This document shows, in pieces, positions 1 to 6,428 of a stretch of DNA of 15,839 nt. The notes below the pieces were generated by a model. It had not been told where the DNA came from. It worked only from the letters and a program-made list of their open reading frames with translations, and ran no database searches. Every line of letters begins with the position of its first letter. The first letter of the stretch is position 1. The DNA is taken from positions 1 through 15,839 of the forward strand of contig JASFTV010000046.1 in assembly GCA_050050615.1 (NCBI GenBank), written 5' to 3'. Position numbers and translations under genes: made by a program. The stretch is from JASFTV01 sp050050615 (lineage in GTDB: Bacteria; Desulfobacterota; DSM-4660; Desulfatiglandales; HGW-15).

Positions 1-166
1 AGCTCGTGAAAATGAAAAATAAGGGCACCGCCCTCATCTAGTGCCATTTCTCAGAAATACCTTTAATAATTTACGATATGCCAGATGCCAGATTTGGCTG
101 TTTGAGCGGCCGCCGGGGGGTCTCTCATCAGAGCCGCAACCAACATTCGTCCTGGGCCCTTTCAAC

Positions 167-207
167 GGCACCAAGCTCATAATAGTCGCCTCGAAGCAGC
201 CCCAAAG
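167..207 (-). repeat. Short dispersed motif, copy 1
   Basis: Read on the minus strand this is CTTTGGGGCTGCTTCG, then 17 variable bases, then TTGGTGCC. The same two anchors with exactly the same 17-base spacing occur on the minus strand at 11366-11406. The bases between and beyond the anchors are only loosely similar. This is direct observation; the origin (decayed insertion element, shared gene remnant, or intergenic repeat family) is unknown. Confidence 0.45.
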
Positions 208-242
208 GATGAGCATTGTTGCAACCTTGATCTTCTGTGCCT

Positions 243-307
243 GCCCGCCTCGCTTGCCCGTCCCTGGCCGGTTGGGGCCGGGGAGCGGCTCGCGCTGGCG
301 GGCGGGC
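243..307. other. GC-rich nested hairpin
   Basis: An outer inverted repeat GCCCGCC (243-249) / GGCGGGC (301-307) encloses an inner stem CCCTGGCC (262-269) / GGCCGGGG (276-283, one G-U pair) with a 6-base loop. It lies about 35-100 bases past the stop codon of the minus-strand OmpA-family gene. It has no following T-run on either strand, so it is not a classic intrinsic terminator. It could still stabilise or end that transcript, or be an intergenic repeat. Confidence 0.4.
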
Positions 308-342
308 CTGCCCGGGGCGTCTATTAACCTGCCTCACGCGCC

Positions 343-1629
343 CTATTTTATCTTTGGTGCAATGATAATTCTCACACGTCTATTCTGTGAGCGCCCCTCC
401 TCGGTTTCGTTGCTCGCCACAGGCTCGTAAAAGGACCGACCCACGGCCTCCAGGTTCTCGGGATCCAGGCCGACCTCTTTCTGAAAATAGCGGACCACCG
501 CTGCAGCACGAGCCGCTGAAAGCTCCCAATTCGACGGAAACTTATATTGATAACCAGGAAGGATAGGCTTGTTGTCTGTATGTCCTATGATTCGGATCTG
601 CTTGGCTTCAACGGTTTTGAGAATATTTCCGACCTTGGTCAGAATCGCTCTGCCATGCGGCGTGATCTCCGCTTTGCCTGACTCGAAAACGATACGATCT
701 ACAAAGGTAACGGACAGCTTTTCCTGTAACGTGCTGATGGTTACTTCTTTGTTTTGGATTTGGTTCTTAAGATCGGAGACCATGGCATCATAGGTCGTTT
801 TCATCCGGTCCATTTGGGTTTTGAGCTGAGCCCTCTCCCCGTGAACATCTGATAGACTCCGTTTGAGCTGATCAATCTCTTTCTGTGAACCGACAAGCTC
901 TTCCCTGGCAGAAGCGATCTTTGGTCGAGCCCCTTCGAGTTCTTCTTTCAACTTTGCCAACTGTGCATCTTTCTCACTTCGAACCTTTGCAACCTCCTCG
1001 TGAAGGGAAGTGACCTCCGATGTGGCTTTTTCCAATTCTGCTCTGAGCTTTGCCATCTGCACATCTTTCTCACTTCGAACTTTTGCAATCTCCTCGTTAA
1101 GGGAAGCGACCTCCGATGTGGCTTCTTCCAATTTTGCTTTGAGCTTTGCCACCTGGGCGTCCTTCCCTTCTTGAAAGCTTGCCAGCTCTTCTTTGAGAGG
1201 GCCCAACTCTGACCAGGCGCCTTCCAGCTCTGTTCTGAGTTCTGATACCAACTGATCCTTGGACAGGCCTTCTGCCCTAAGTGCTGCAATGGTCTTTGCG
1301 TTCTCTTCAGATTCTCTTTTCAATTTGAGATGTTTCTTTTCGAGTTCCGCCAGAAGCTGACTCTTCGTGCGAATAGCCTCCTCAAGCTCTGAAATCCGCC
1401 CCTCAGCACTTTTTAGTGCTTCAAGATGTTCGGCACGCTTCCCGATACGATCCTCAAGGGCAGTTTTCTCTTGGCTGAGTTGAACGATCTTTGCATCCAG
1501 GGAGGCCGCCCTTTTTTCACTGGCGGAGAGGACTTCTTTCGTATTTCCATACTTTGTGTAGTAAGCGATGGAAAAGATGATGGCTGCAGCCAGTAGCACC
1601 GATAAGACGACGATGGGGACTTTTCTCAT
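343..1629 (-). CDS. Inner-membrane-anchored coiled-coil protein with C-terminal OmpA-like domain
   Basis: The 428-residue protein has one hydrophobic helix at residues 5-24 with no obvious cleavage site, so it is probably anchored in the inner membrane with the bulk in the periplasm. Residues 31-300 are a long charged coiled coil. Within it a 32-residue unit beginning KDAQ/KDVQ is repeated at 156-187, 188-219 and, diverged, 220-251. Residues 308-428 form an OmpA/MotB-type peptidoglycan-binding domain: an F-x-S-G-K-A-x-I segment near 315, GHTDNKPI at 349-356, a WELSAARAAAVV segment at 368-379 and a closing QNRRVRIII. The topology is MotB-like, but the membrane helix lacks the proton-carrying Asp and no motA neighbour is present, so a stator role is unlikely. 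An envelope-spacing or cell-wall tether role is inferred. It stands alone, with its own promoter about 180 bases upstream. Confidence 0.9.
   Translation of the reverse strand: MRKVPIVVLSVLLAAAIIFSIAYYTKYGNTKEVLSASEKRAASLDAKIVQLSQEKTALEDRIGKRAEHLEALKSAEGRISELEEAIRTKSQLLAELEKKHLKLKRESEENAKTIAALRAEGLSKDQLVSELRTELEGAWSELGPLKEELASFQEGKDAQVAKLKAKLEEATSEVASLNEEIAKVRSEKDVQMAKLRAELEKATSEVTSLHEEVAKVRSEKDAQLAKLKEELEGARPKIASAREELVGSQKEIDQLKRSLSDVHGERAQLKTQMDRMKTTYDAMVSDLKNQIQNKEVTISTLQEKLSVTFVDRIVFESGKAEITPHGRAILTKVGNILKTVEAKQIRIIGHTDNKPILPGYQYKFPSNWELSAARAAAVVRYFQKEVGLDPENLEAVGRSFYEPVASNETEEGRSQNRRVRIIIAPKIK
877..1164 (-). repeat. 96-base tandem repeat inside the OmpA-family gene
   Basis: Two near-identical 96-base units (1069-1164 and 973-1068) encode the 32-residue coiled-coil repeat KDxQxAKLxAxLExATSEV..; a third, diverged unit follows at 877-972. 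The DNA similarity between the first two copies is high, for example a shared CACTTCGAAC segment and a shared GACCTCCGATGTGGCTT segment. This suggests recent duplication rather than only protein-level heptad constraint. Confidence 0.8.
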
Positions 1630-1708
1630 GGCTATTCCTCTTCTTGTTTGATTGTTTTAGCTGAATCTCTTTAGATTAGAAGAGATCCCTTATCATGGAA
1701 GCGAGGCC

Positions 1709-1737
1709 CCCAACAGGACACCTTGTGTCCTGCTGGG
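1709..1737 (-). promoter_or_regulatory. Hairpin in the leader of the OmpA-family gene
   Basis: The stem CAGGACAC (1714-1721) / GTGTCCTG (1725-1732) is perfect with a 3-base loop. It is extended by CCCA/TGGG (1709-1712 / 1734-1737) across one mismatch. If the promoter at 1819-1846 is right, the hairpin lies within the transcribed leader, about 80 bases before the start codon. No T-run follows, so it is not an obvious intrinsic terminator. mRNA stability or post-transcriptional control is a guess. Confidence 0.5.
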
Positions 1738-1818
1738 AGCAAGGTAGCCCCACTTTGAGATGCGTCTCCATCCGTAACTTGTTTGATAGAGTCTGAAGAT
1801 CGAACTGCATATAGAAGA

Positions 1819-1846
1819 AGGATATTCAAAAACAAATTCAAGTCAA
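1819..1846 (-). promoter_or_regulatory. Probable sigma70 promoter for the OmpA-family gene
   Basis: On the minus strand TTGACT (1846-1841) is followed after 16 bases by TATCCT (1824-1819). The spacer is AT-rich. Transcription would start near 1812, giving a leader of about 180 bases. No competing strong promoter was seen nearer the gene. Confidence 0.5.
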
Positions 1847-1882
1847 GAAAATAGAGCCTTTTGACGCCCGACACCTCTTTGA

Positions 1883-1901
1883 AAGCCGCCATCGGCGGCT
1901 T
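1883..1901 (-). terminator. Possible weak terminator or hairpin
   Basis: AAGCCGCC (1883-1890) and GGCGGCTT (1894-1901) form an 8-bp GC-rich stem with a 3-base loop. On the minus strand it is followed only by a short TTTC. It lies between the end of the desulfhydrase-type gene (2161) and the promoter of the next gene, which fits a transcription end. The distance (about 260 bases) and weak T-tract keep confidence low. Confidence 0.3.
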
Positions 1902-2160
1902 CAGAGCGAATCAGACTCCTCTTTGACCGGCGGGTATGGTCCAGATATTCATGAAAATTCAATGGAATGTAGACCTCATAGGTTCTCGGAATGCCTACAT
2001 ATTTTTTTCAAAAACATTCCTTGGCTGTCTCTTACACAGACCTGATCACCGCCACCGCCGATTGCAACGTTTTACCTAACTCTCACGGCTTATTTTTTCC
2101 CCACACCTTTTCCAGAAGCTGATTCGTGAGGGATCATAGAGGATCTCTATCGACATCAGC

Positions 2161-3162
2161 CTAACGAGCAAGGATGTCCTCTTCATAGACGTACAATGCG
2201 GGCGATCCCCCGGTATGGACGAATAGGACGTTTCCCTGCTCCTGAAAATAGCCTTGCCGTGCCAGGCCGATCAAACCGGCCATGGCCTTGCCCGTATACA
2301 CAGGGTCGAGCAGGATGCCTTCGGTTCTGGCAAGCAGTCTGACGGCCTCAGCCATTTCAGGCGTGGGCAGAGAGTATCCCGGGCCCACATAATCACCAGA
2401 GCAGGTCACGGTTTCGCGGGGAATCGCTGTGTGGATGCCAACGTGCCTCGCTGTTTCTTGAACAAGGCCGTGCACGAGTTCCTCCTGGGCCTCCTTGCTC
2501 CGGCTCACGTTGATTCCAAGAACGGGAATATCGGCATTGCAACCGTAGAATCCTGTGACCAGACCGGCGTGCGTGCCCGCACTTCCGCTCGCGCAGATCA
2601 CGTAATCGATATTCAGGCCCTGTTCAAAGGTCTGCTCAAGGATTTCCTGAGCGCACGCAACATATCCAGTCGCACCAATAGGATTAGACCCGCCGCCAGG
2701 GATCACATAAGGCTTTCGACCTTCCGCGGACGCCCCTTCAGCAACGCCTTGCATCTCTTTCATCATATCGGAGCCACCGGGAACGACCGTGATCTTCTCA
2801 ACACCGAGCAATTTGAAAAGAAAGTTGTTCCCGCTCGCCTTTGGATTATAGCTTTGGGGAACACGTTCTTCCAGAACGAGTCTGCATTTCAAGCCTTCCT
2901 TCACCGCGGCAGCAAGGGTGAGCCGGCAGTGGTTGGATTGAACAGCGCCGCAGGTGATTAGCGTATCAGCACCATGGGCAAGAGCATCGGCCACAAGGAA
3001 CTCGAGCTTGCGGGTTTTGTTACCGCCGGCCGCAAGTCCGAGCAGATCATCCCTCTTGATGTAAATCTCGGGGCCCCCAAGAACCGCAGAGAATTGAGGG
3101 ACCCTCTCAACAGGGGTATTCCCTATGGTGTAGCGCCTTCTCGGAAATTTGGCCAAGTTCAT
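2161..3162 (-). CDS. PLP-dependent D-cysteine desulfhydrase / L-cysteate sulfo-lyase family enzyme
   Basis: The 333-residue protein is full length for the ACC-deaminase / D-cysteine desulfhydrase family (fold type II PLP enzymes, cytosolic). IKRDDLLGLAAGGNKTRKLE (35-54) carries the Schiff-base lysine, expected at K49. VQSNH (74-78) supplies the Ser-Asn-His active-site segment. GSAGTHAG (193-200) matches the phosphate-binding loop. EGILLDPVYTGKAMAGL (281-297) and FVHTGGSPALY (314-324) close the domain. Known members split D-cysteine (or L-cysteate) into pyruvate, ammonia and sulfide (or sulfite). The GGNKTRK context and GGPE start look somewhat closer to the cysteate lyase branch, but sequence reading alone cannot fix the substrate. 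A clear AAGGAA ribosome binding site precedes the ATG. It appears to be a single-gene unit; no sulfonate transporter or sulfite reductase gene is next to it. Confidence 0.9.
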   Translation of the reverse strand: MNLAKFPRRRYTIGNTPVERVPQFSAVLGGPEIYIKRDDLLGLAAGGNKTRKLEFLVADALAHGADTLITCGAVQSNHCRLTLAAAVKEGLKCRLVLEERVPQSYNPKASGNNFLFKLLGVEKITVVPGGSDMMKEMQGVAEGASAEGRKPYVIPGGGSNPIGATGYVACAQEILEQTFEQGLNIDYVICASGSAGTHAGLVTGFYGCNADIPVLGINVSRSKEAQEELVHGLVQETARHVGIHTAIPRETVTCSGDYVGPGYSLPTPEMAEAVRLLARTEGILLDPVYTGKAMAGLIGLARQGYFQEQGNVLFVHTGGSPALYVYEEDILAR

Positions 3163-3361
3163 GATCAGTTTCCTTTCACCTATTTAAGCGTTTTTTTGGC
3201 TGCTTTTCTTCTATGTCTTGATTTCCTCCGTCCCCCGTCGAGTTCCCCGGCATAATACGTCAAAGAGATATCATCACAGGCGTCGAGGCTGAGTCGCCGC
3301 ATTCCTATCTCCATTTCGTTGATAGAAAAGGGACGAACTCACTCCCCAATCTCAACCATTC

Positions 3362-3529
3362 TCATTTTGGATTTCCTTTTGTGACAATTGGAATGATAAA
3401 GACGATGCAGGCGAGGAGAAAGACAAGGCTCCCGACTAAGCTCAAGATGCTGCCGTCCTTGAGGCTTGAGGCGATGAAGAAAACAGCGCACACCATGAAA
3501 AGGATCCAGCCCCATAGTTGGAACTTCAT
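3362..3529 (-). CDS. Small two-helix inner-membrane protein, function unknown
   Basis: The protein has 55 residues from ATG at 3529 (an in-frame ATG at 3556 would add nine residues, MPANDRDRE). The downstream ATG is preferred because AGGGA lies 7 bases before it and the added residues are polar and non-conserved-looking. Two hydrophobic helices are predicted: about WGWILFMVCAVFFIASS and LSLVGSLVFLLACIVFIIPI, joined by a short charged loop (LKDGS). This pattern of a tiny protein opening MKFQLWGW with two helices resembles small conserved hypothetical proteins I associate with sulfate reducers. No function can be stated. It stands between the desulfhydrase-type gene and the PilZ gene with gaps of about 200-270 bases. 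Confidence 0.65.
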   Translation of the reverse strand: MKFQLWGWILFMVCAVFFIASSLKDGSILSLVGSLVFLLACIVFIIPIVTKGNPK

Positions 3530-3796
3530 TTCTCGGTCCCTGTCATTGGCAGGCATGGCGTTTCTTTCTCACTTTTGGACAATCAAGGGTGCCGCTTCGC
3601 AAATCCGCTTCAGACGATCTGCCCCGGTCAATCCAGTCTTAATGTGCAGCGCTCGTGACATCTGTGCATCCATTCTTGTCCGAAAACGCTTTCCTGGTTT
3701 CCCTGGGTCATGGGGCATCTTGTAAAAACAGGCGCTTATATGGTGGAAACCTTAGTTTTTGATTTATTTTGGAGACCGGTGCTCTGGATCTTTACC

Positions 3797-4129
3797 TTAG
3801 GTACCGTAAAGCGGAATAGTTGCCTTAAAGACCTCAAAATTATGATCTATCGCCACGGCATCGCGACCCCATACATCCTCGAATTCAACGCCAATTCCGT
3901 TCCTTTTGACATGGGCAACCCGGGCCCTTATGGACATAGCCTTCTTTTCAAGAGGAAGGGTGGTGATCACTTCCATTCTACCTCCCGGCTTGAATCTTAA
4001 GGGCTCCTCCGTTTGGATGAAGGCCCCACCCGTGCTGAAGTTCAAGAACCTGCTACGCGCCTGGGAGCCCCTTATGGCCACCTCATGGCGAAAGTCTATC
4101 CTTGGATTGAGCCTTCTTTCATTTTTCAT
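3797..4129 (-). CDS. Single-domain PilZ protein (probable c-di-GMP receptor)
   Basis: A stand-alone PilZ domain of 110 residues from ATG at 4129. PilZ domains bind cyclic di-GMP and pass the signal to motility, exopolysaccharide or other outputs, usually in the cytosol. The binding signature is intact: RLNPR (residues 6-10, R-x-x-x-R) at the N terminus and NFSTGG (30-35, N-x-S-x-x-G) on the first strand. Later beta strands follow (MEVITTLPL, ARVAHVKRNGIGVEFED). The frame stays open back to 4231, but ATG 4129 is preferred. It has a strong purine-rich ribosome binding site (GGAGAAGGGAAGAAGGG) directly upstream, and the longer frame would run through an intergenic structured repeat. No diguanylate cyclase is in the window, so the partner is unknown. 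Confidence 0.88.
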   Translation of the reverse strand: MKNERRLNPRIDFRHEVAIRGSQARSRFLNFSTGGAFIQTEEPLRFKPGGRMEVITTLPLEKKAMSIRARVAHVKRNGIGVEFEDVWGRDAVAIDHNFEVFKATIPLYGT

Positions 4130-4189
4130 CCCTTCTTCCCTTCTCCTGTCTAATTCAGAGTTTGTCAAAACTCCCCTTTCACCCCTATT

Positions 4190-4254
4190 TGTCATTTCAA
4201 CCCCGCGGGTGGCGGGAGAGAAATCTGACACGAAGTGTCAGGCTGAATCCAGCC
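4190..4254. repeat. Structured intergenic repeat element (REP-like)
   Basis: TGTCATTTC (4190-4198) pairs with GAAATcTGACA (4220-4230) around an inner stem CCCGC/GCGGG (4202-4206 / 4212-4216). This is followed directly by the perfect hairpin CTGACAC-GAA-GTGTCAG (4225-4241) and a small hairpin GGCTG-AATC-CAGCC (4241-4254). The outer sequence resembles the widespread intergenic 'TGTCATTTCGA...GAGAAATCT' palindromic repeat that I recall from many deltaproteobacterial and related genomes. It lies upstream of the PilZ gene; a regulatory role is not shown. Confidence 0.55.
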
Positions 4255-4575
4255 GCGCGGAATAAAGGATCTGAAAAGTCCCCTCACTTTGTTCGGGACA
4301 TGCCTACTCCCCCCTTCCAGCGGGACTCAAATGACATTAAGACACACTCTTATTGCCCTTGGACTTAGAGTCTGCCGGAAAAAACAAGACTACTTCTTCT
4401 GAAGCGCTGCGTCAATGAGAAACATAGAAGACATGGAGCACTTACGGCATTTCCAAAAAATGTCAAATGCTTGAGCCAAAGCCATACAAAATGTCATCTC
4501 TGAACGCGTAACCATTCAATTGAGGGGATCAAACGCCACCGCTTCCCAAAATCCCCAATGTCCGTGACACTGTAT
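4255..4575. other. Gene-free stretch between PilZ and the small basic-protein gene
   Basis: No open frame with a ribosome binding site or family resemblance was found on either strand. The sequence is AT-richer and has frequent stops. Several ATGACATT / AATGTCA-like words recur (near 4331, 4457, 4490 and 4607), but not at a regular spacing. Confidence 0.5.
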
Positions 4576-4577
4576 GT

Positions 4578-4599
4578 TGAGGGGTGATCAACCCCTTCA
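4578..4599 (-). other. Hairpin overlapping the stop codon of the small basic-protein gene
   Basis: TGAGGGGT (4578-4585) and ACCCC-T-TCA (4591-4599) can pair around GATCA with a one-base bulge. The minus-strand stop codon (4597-4599) is the first arm. No T-run follows on the minus strand, so a rho-independent terminator is only weakly supported; it may protect the 3' end. Confidence 0.35.
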
Positions 4600-4938
4600 G
4601 TATTCAATGACATCCTTCAGCAACGAAAAGCTGATCACTTCTTCAAGACGGATGTGGACGAGCTTGCGATTGCACCGGATACCGTACTTCCTCGCATCAA
4701 TGATGTATTTCTCATTCAAAGAGGGGCTCTCCCTGCGATCGTGGACATCCGCGTCTTCGAGGGTGATAAAATAGTCACCGACATCCTGAAGCTTCCCAAT
4801 ATAGACAAAGTCGGACGTGGTATCCAGCACGACTTCTTTGTGGCGGCAGGAGAGGATTTCCTTTGCGTTCTTCATGGAGCGCTTTCCATCGCCGGCAGTC
4901 CTTTTCTTCCGTGAACCAGATTTGTTCGGCCTTGTCAT
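4597..4938 (-). CDS. Small basic protein, possible Sm/SH3-like beta barrel, function unknown
   Basis: The protein has 113 residues from ATG at 4938. This start has AAGGGA six bases upstream. A GTG at 4956, which overlaps the stop of the preceding gene (GTGA), is the alternative and would add six residues. An ATG at 4875 would remove the basic tail. Residues 1-27 are very basic and probably disordered. Residues 35-113 alternate short hydrophobic strands (FVYIGKLQDVGDYFITLEDADV, KYIIDARKYG, KLVHIRLEEVISFSLL), which suggests a small beta barrel of Sm or SH3 type. The basic tail plus barrel would fit RNA or DNA binding, but that is inference. It is the last gene of a probable three-gene operon, translationally coupled to the TIGR04076-type gene. 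Confidence 0.75.
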   Translation of the reverse strand: MTRPNKSGSRKKRTAGDGKRSMKNAKEILSCRHKEVVLDTTSDFVYIGKLQDVGDYFITLEDADVHDRRESPSLNEKYIIDARKYGIRCNRKLVHIRLEEVISFSLLKDVIEY

Positions 4939-4952
4939 AGCAGATCCCTTAC

Positions 4953-5246
4953 TCACCCCTCTTTTTCTATTTCTAGAATCACGGTGCCCCCGTCAGTATA
5001 CCGGCAGGGATCGAGACATTGGACATAGGCTCTCCTCCCACCCCGAGACAGTCCAAGGCTGAGCGGATCCACCCCCCTGAACAGGGCAACATAGTAGGGC
5101 ATGATGGAGGACAGTGAATGCATACATACGTTATCCGTCTCCTTTAGATTCAGCCGATAGCCTTCGTCCAGCACGATCCTGTCCCCAACCCTGTAGACCG
5201 GGCAGTACCCCTTAATCTCCTTCACAGTGACGATCAGTTTCTGCAT
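4953..5246 (-). CDS. TIGR04076-family-like protein
   Basis: The protein has 97 residues from ATG at 5246 (MQKLIVTVKEIKGYCPVY). The frame also contains a TTG at 5276 with AAGGGA just after it, but the usual family start is a short strand leading into V-K-E-I-x-G-x-C, so 5246 is preferred. Four cysteines (C15, C41, C77, C81) sit in the family-typical places: IKGYCPVY, a D-N-V-C-M-H-S-L-S segment and VQCLDPCRY, ending in a G-G-T-V-I-L-E-I strand. The family has no established function that I know of. The paired cysteines could bind metal or be redox active (inference). It follows the DJ-1/PfpI gene by 55 bases and overlaps or abuts the next gene, so the three are probably cotranscribed. Confidence 0.82.
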   Translation of the reverse strand: MQKLIVTVKEIKGYCPVYRVGDRIVLDEGYRLNLKETDNVCMHSLSSIMPYYVALFRGVDPLSLGLSRGGRRAYVQCLDPCRYTDGGTVILEIEKEG

Positions 5247-5301
5247 GATACCATGCGCTATGAATGTTCCCTTCAATTTTGACGGAAGGGCCGATCAACG
5301 C

Positions 5302-5883
5302 CTAGGGCTCAATCTTGGTGCCCAACACGTCCAGGAACTTTGCCAACCATTCGGGGTGAGCCGGCCAAGCCGGTGCAGTGATCAGGGTGCCGTCAACGTG
5401 CGCTTTGTCCACAGGGACTTCCACCCATTTGGCACCCGCACGCTTCACCTCCGGCCCTACCGCCGGATAGGCTGTGCAGCCTTTACCCTCGATCACGCCA
5501 GCCGCAGCCAAAACCTGCGCACCGTGGCAGATTGCCGCGATGGGCTTGTTTTGATCAGCAAAGTGCTTGACCGCCTTCAATACTGAATCGTTCAGCCTGA
5601 TGTACTCCGGTGCCCGGCCACCGGGGATGACAAGTGCGTCATAGTCCTCAGGCTTCACATCGTCAAAAGTGGCATTCAAGGTAAAATTATGGCCCCGCTT
5701 TTCGCTGTATGTCTGATCTCCCTCAAAGTCGTGGACAGCGGTCCGAACCTGCTCTCCAGCCTTTTTGCCCGGACAGACCGCATGGACGGTATGGCCCACC
5801 ATATGCAGTGCCTGAAAAGGCACCATCACCTCGTAGTCCTCCACGAAGTCTCCGACCAGCATCAGGATTTTCTTTGCGCTCAT
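5302..5883 (-). CDS. DJ-1/PfpI family protein (deglycase- or protease-like)
   Basis: The 193-residue protein is a full-length class I glutamine-amidotransferase-like fold of the DJ-1/PfpI family, probably cytosolic. The nucleophile elbow AAICHGAQVL places the cysteine at C119 followed by H120, and the conserved acidic residue is E15 in GDFVEDYEVMVP. YDALVIPGGRAPEY (81-94) and VDGTLITAPAWPAHPEW (163-179) are further family blocks. Close relatives such as PfpI and YhbO are described as intracellular proteases or as glyoxalase/deglycase enzymes acting on glycated or aldehyde-stressed proteins; which applies here is unknown. AAGGAG lies seven bases before the ATG. It is first in a likely operon with the TIGR04076-type protein and the small basic protein. 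Confidence 0.92.
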   Translation of the reverse strand: MSAKKILMLVGDFVEDYEVMVPFQALHMVGHTVHAVCPGKKAGEQVRTAVHDFEGDQTYSEKRGHNFTLNATFDDVKPEDYDALVIPGGRAPEYIRLNDSVLKAVKHFADQNKPIAAICHGAQVLAAAGVIEGKGCTAYPAVGPEVKRAGAKWVEVPVDKAHVDGTLITAPAWPAHPEWLAKFLDVLGTKIEP

Positions 5884-6290
5884 TTTGAAACTCCTTTCTG
5901 TTTCCTGAGGCTCCAGAGAATATCACCCCAGGCCATAAATAACCTGTGATCACAAAACATGGTCTTCTATTACTGAAAAGACGCTTCTTGAACCCCTTCA
6001 GGGCCATTTCGTTCTTGAAAAGAGACCCCCATGACTCGCACGAAGCACTGATTCGTTTTTGGACAAGAATGCTCCTGAATCTTTCATGAACACAGCCCGT
6101 GTCAAGATCCCCTGGGACCTCGATCAATGCCGTATTTATATGAAGATCGGGAACTTATTACCGAAGATGAGGAGACGCCTCCGGTCGCTTTGACAAGCTC
6201 AAACGATCGCCATCATAGCAAACCAGCAGACCTGATTTCCAGCTTTAATTGGGCATAACCCAACGAGGAGGCTCTGTTTGCCGTGGGCTC
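5884..6290. other. Gene-free stretch upstream of the DJ-1/PfpI gene
   Basis: No believable gene is present on either strand; frames are short and antisense-like. It must contain the promoter of the DJ-1/PfpI operon on the minus strand. A minus-strand TTGACA occurs near 6102-6107, but no matching -10 box lies at a normal spacing. Confidence 0.5.
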
Positions 6291-6428
6291 TCAGAGCCAA
6301 CTTCCAGCGAAGCAGGAGGGGCCTACCCATGAGGCCACCACAGCAGGCCGACACCCTTTTTGACCCTTTCTCAAGCGTTCAATGCGCTTCCCGTCAAATT
6401 CTTCTTGATCTTTTGAAGGTTTTTTCAT
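6291..6428 (-). pseudogene. Short ORF coupled to the M23 remnant, probably the 5' end of a broken gene
   Basis: A 45-codon frame begins MKKPSKDQEEFDGKRIER. Its ATG overlaps the stop codon of the M23-like remnant (ATGA at 6425-6428), as in a coupled operon. The first 20 or so residues look like a real polar N terminus; the rest is rich in Trp, Cys and Ser and looks like out-of-frame sequence ending at 6291. M23 peptidase genes in deltaproteobacteria are often followed by a bactofilin gene, so this may be the start of a lost bactofilin. That is inference; no bactofilin motif survives. Confidence 0.3.

Larger units (their letters stand above)
1..342. other. Gene-free stretch downstream of the OmpA-family gene
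   Basis: No credible gene is seen here. The open frames on both strands have odd composition, no ribosome binding site and no recognisable domain. The stretch holds a GC-rich hairpin (243-307) and one copy of a short motif (167-207) that recurs near 11366-11406. It also has a 7-base tandem repeat (GCCAGAT twice, near 79-93) that looks incidental. The base composition swings sharply from AT-rich (about 1-75) to very GC-rich (about 240-320), unlike the flanking gene. Confidence 0.6.
1630..2160. other. Long intergenic region between OmpA-family and desulfhydrase-type genes
   Basis: There is no gene here. The part proximal to the OmpA-family start holds a leader with a hairpin (1709-1737), a promoter (1819-1846) and a second hairpin (1883-1901). 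The remainder (1903-2160) has further weak inverted repeats, such as GGAATG at 1988-1993 with CATTCC at 2015-2020, and an AT-rich run near 2001-2014. A 55-codon frame in it has no ribosome binding site and I do not believe it. Confidence 0.6.

Noticed and set aside
112..122. GCGGCCGC (NotI site) near the window start, possible cloning junction
   Set aside because: A single 8-base site in GC-rich DNA is not evidence of vector; no vector sequence flanks it.
41..430. Plus-strand open frame of 129 codons
   Set aside because: It runs antisense to the end of the OmpA-family gene and through a GC-rich hairpin, with no ribosome binding site or domain.
2025..2039. CTGTCTCTTACACAG resembles the Tn5 mosaic-end/Nextera adapter sequence
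   Set aside because: It lacks the TA of CTGTCTCTTATACACATCT and the following bases differ, so it is not adapter carry-over or a Tn5 end. I regard the likeness as chance.
2254..2961. Large plus-strand open frame of 235 codons
   Set aside because: It is the exact antisense of the PLP-enzyme gene, whose motifs are unmistakable; the antisense frame has no family features.
4130..4231. Longer 5' extension of the PilZ frame
   Set aside because: It would translate part of a structured intergenic repeat and the purine-rich ribosome binding site itself; ATG 4129 is far better.
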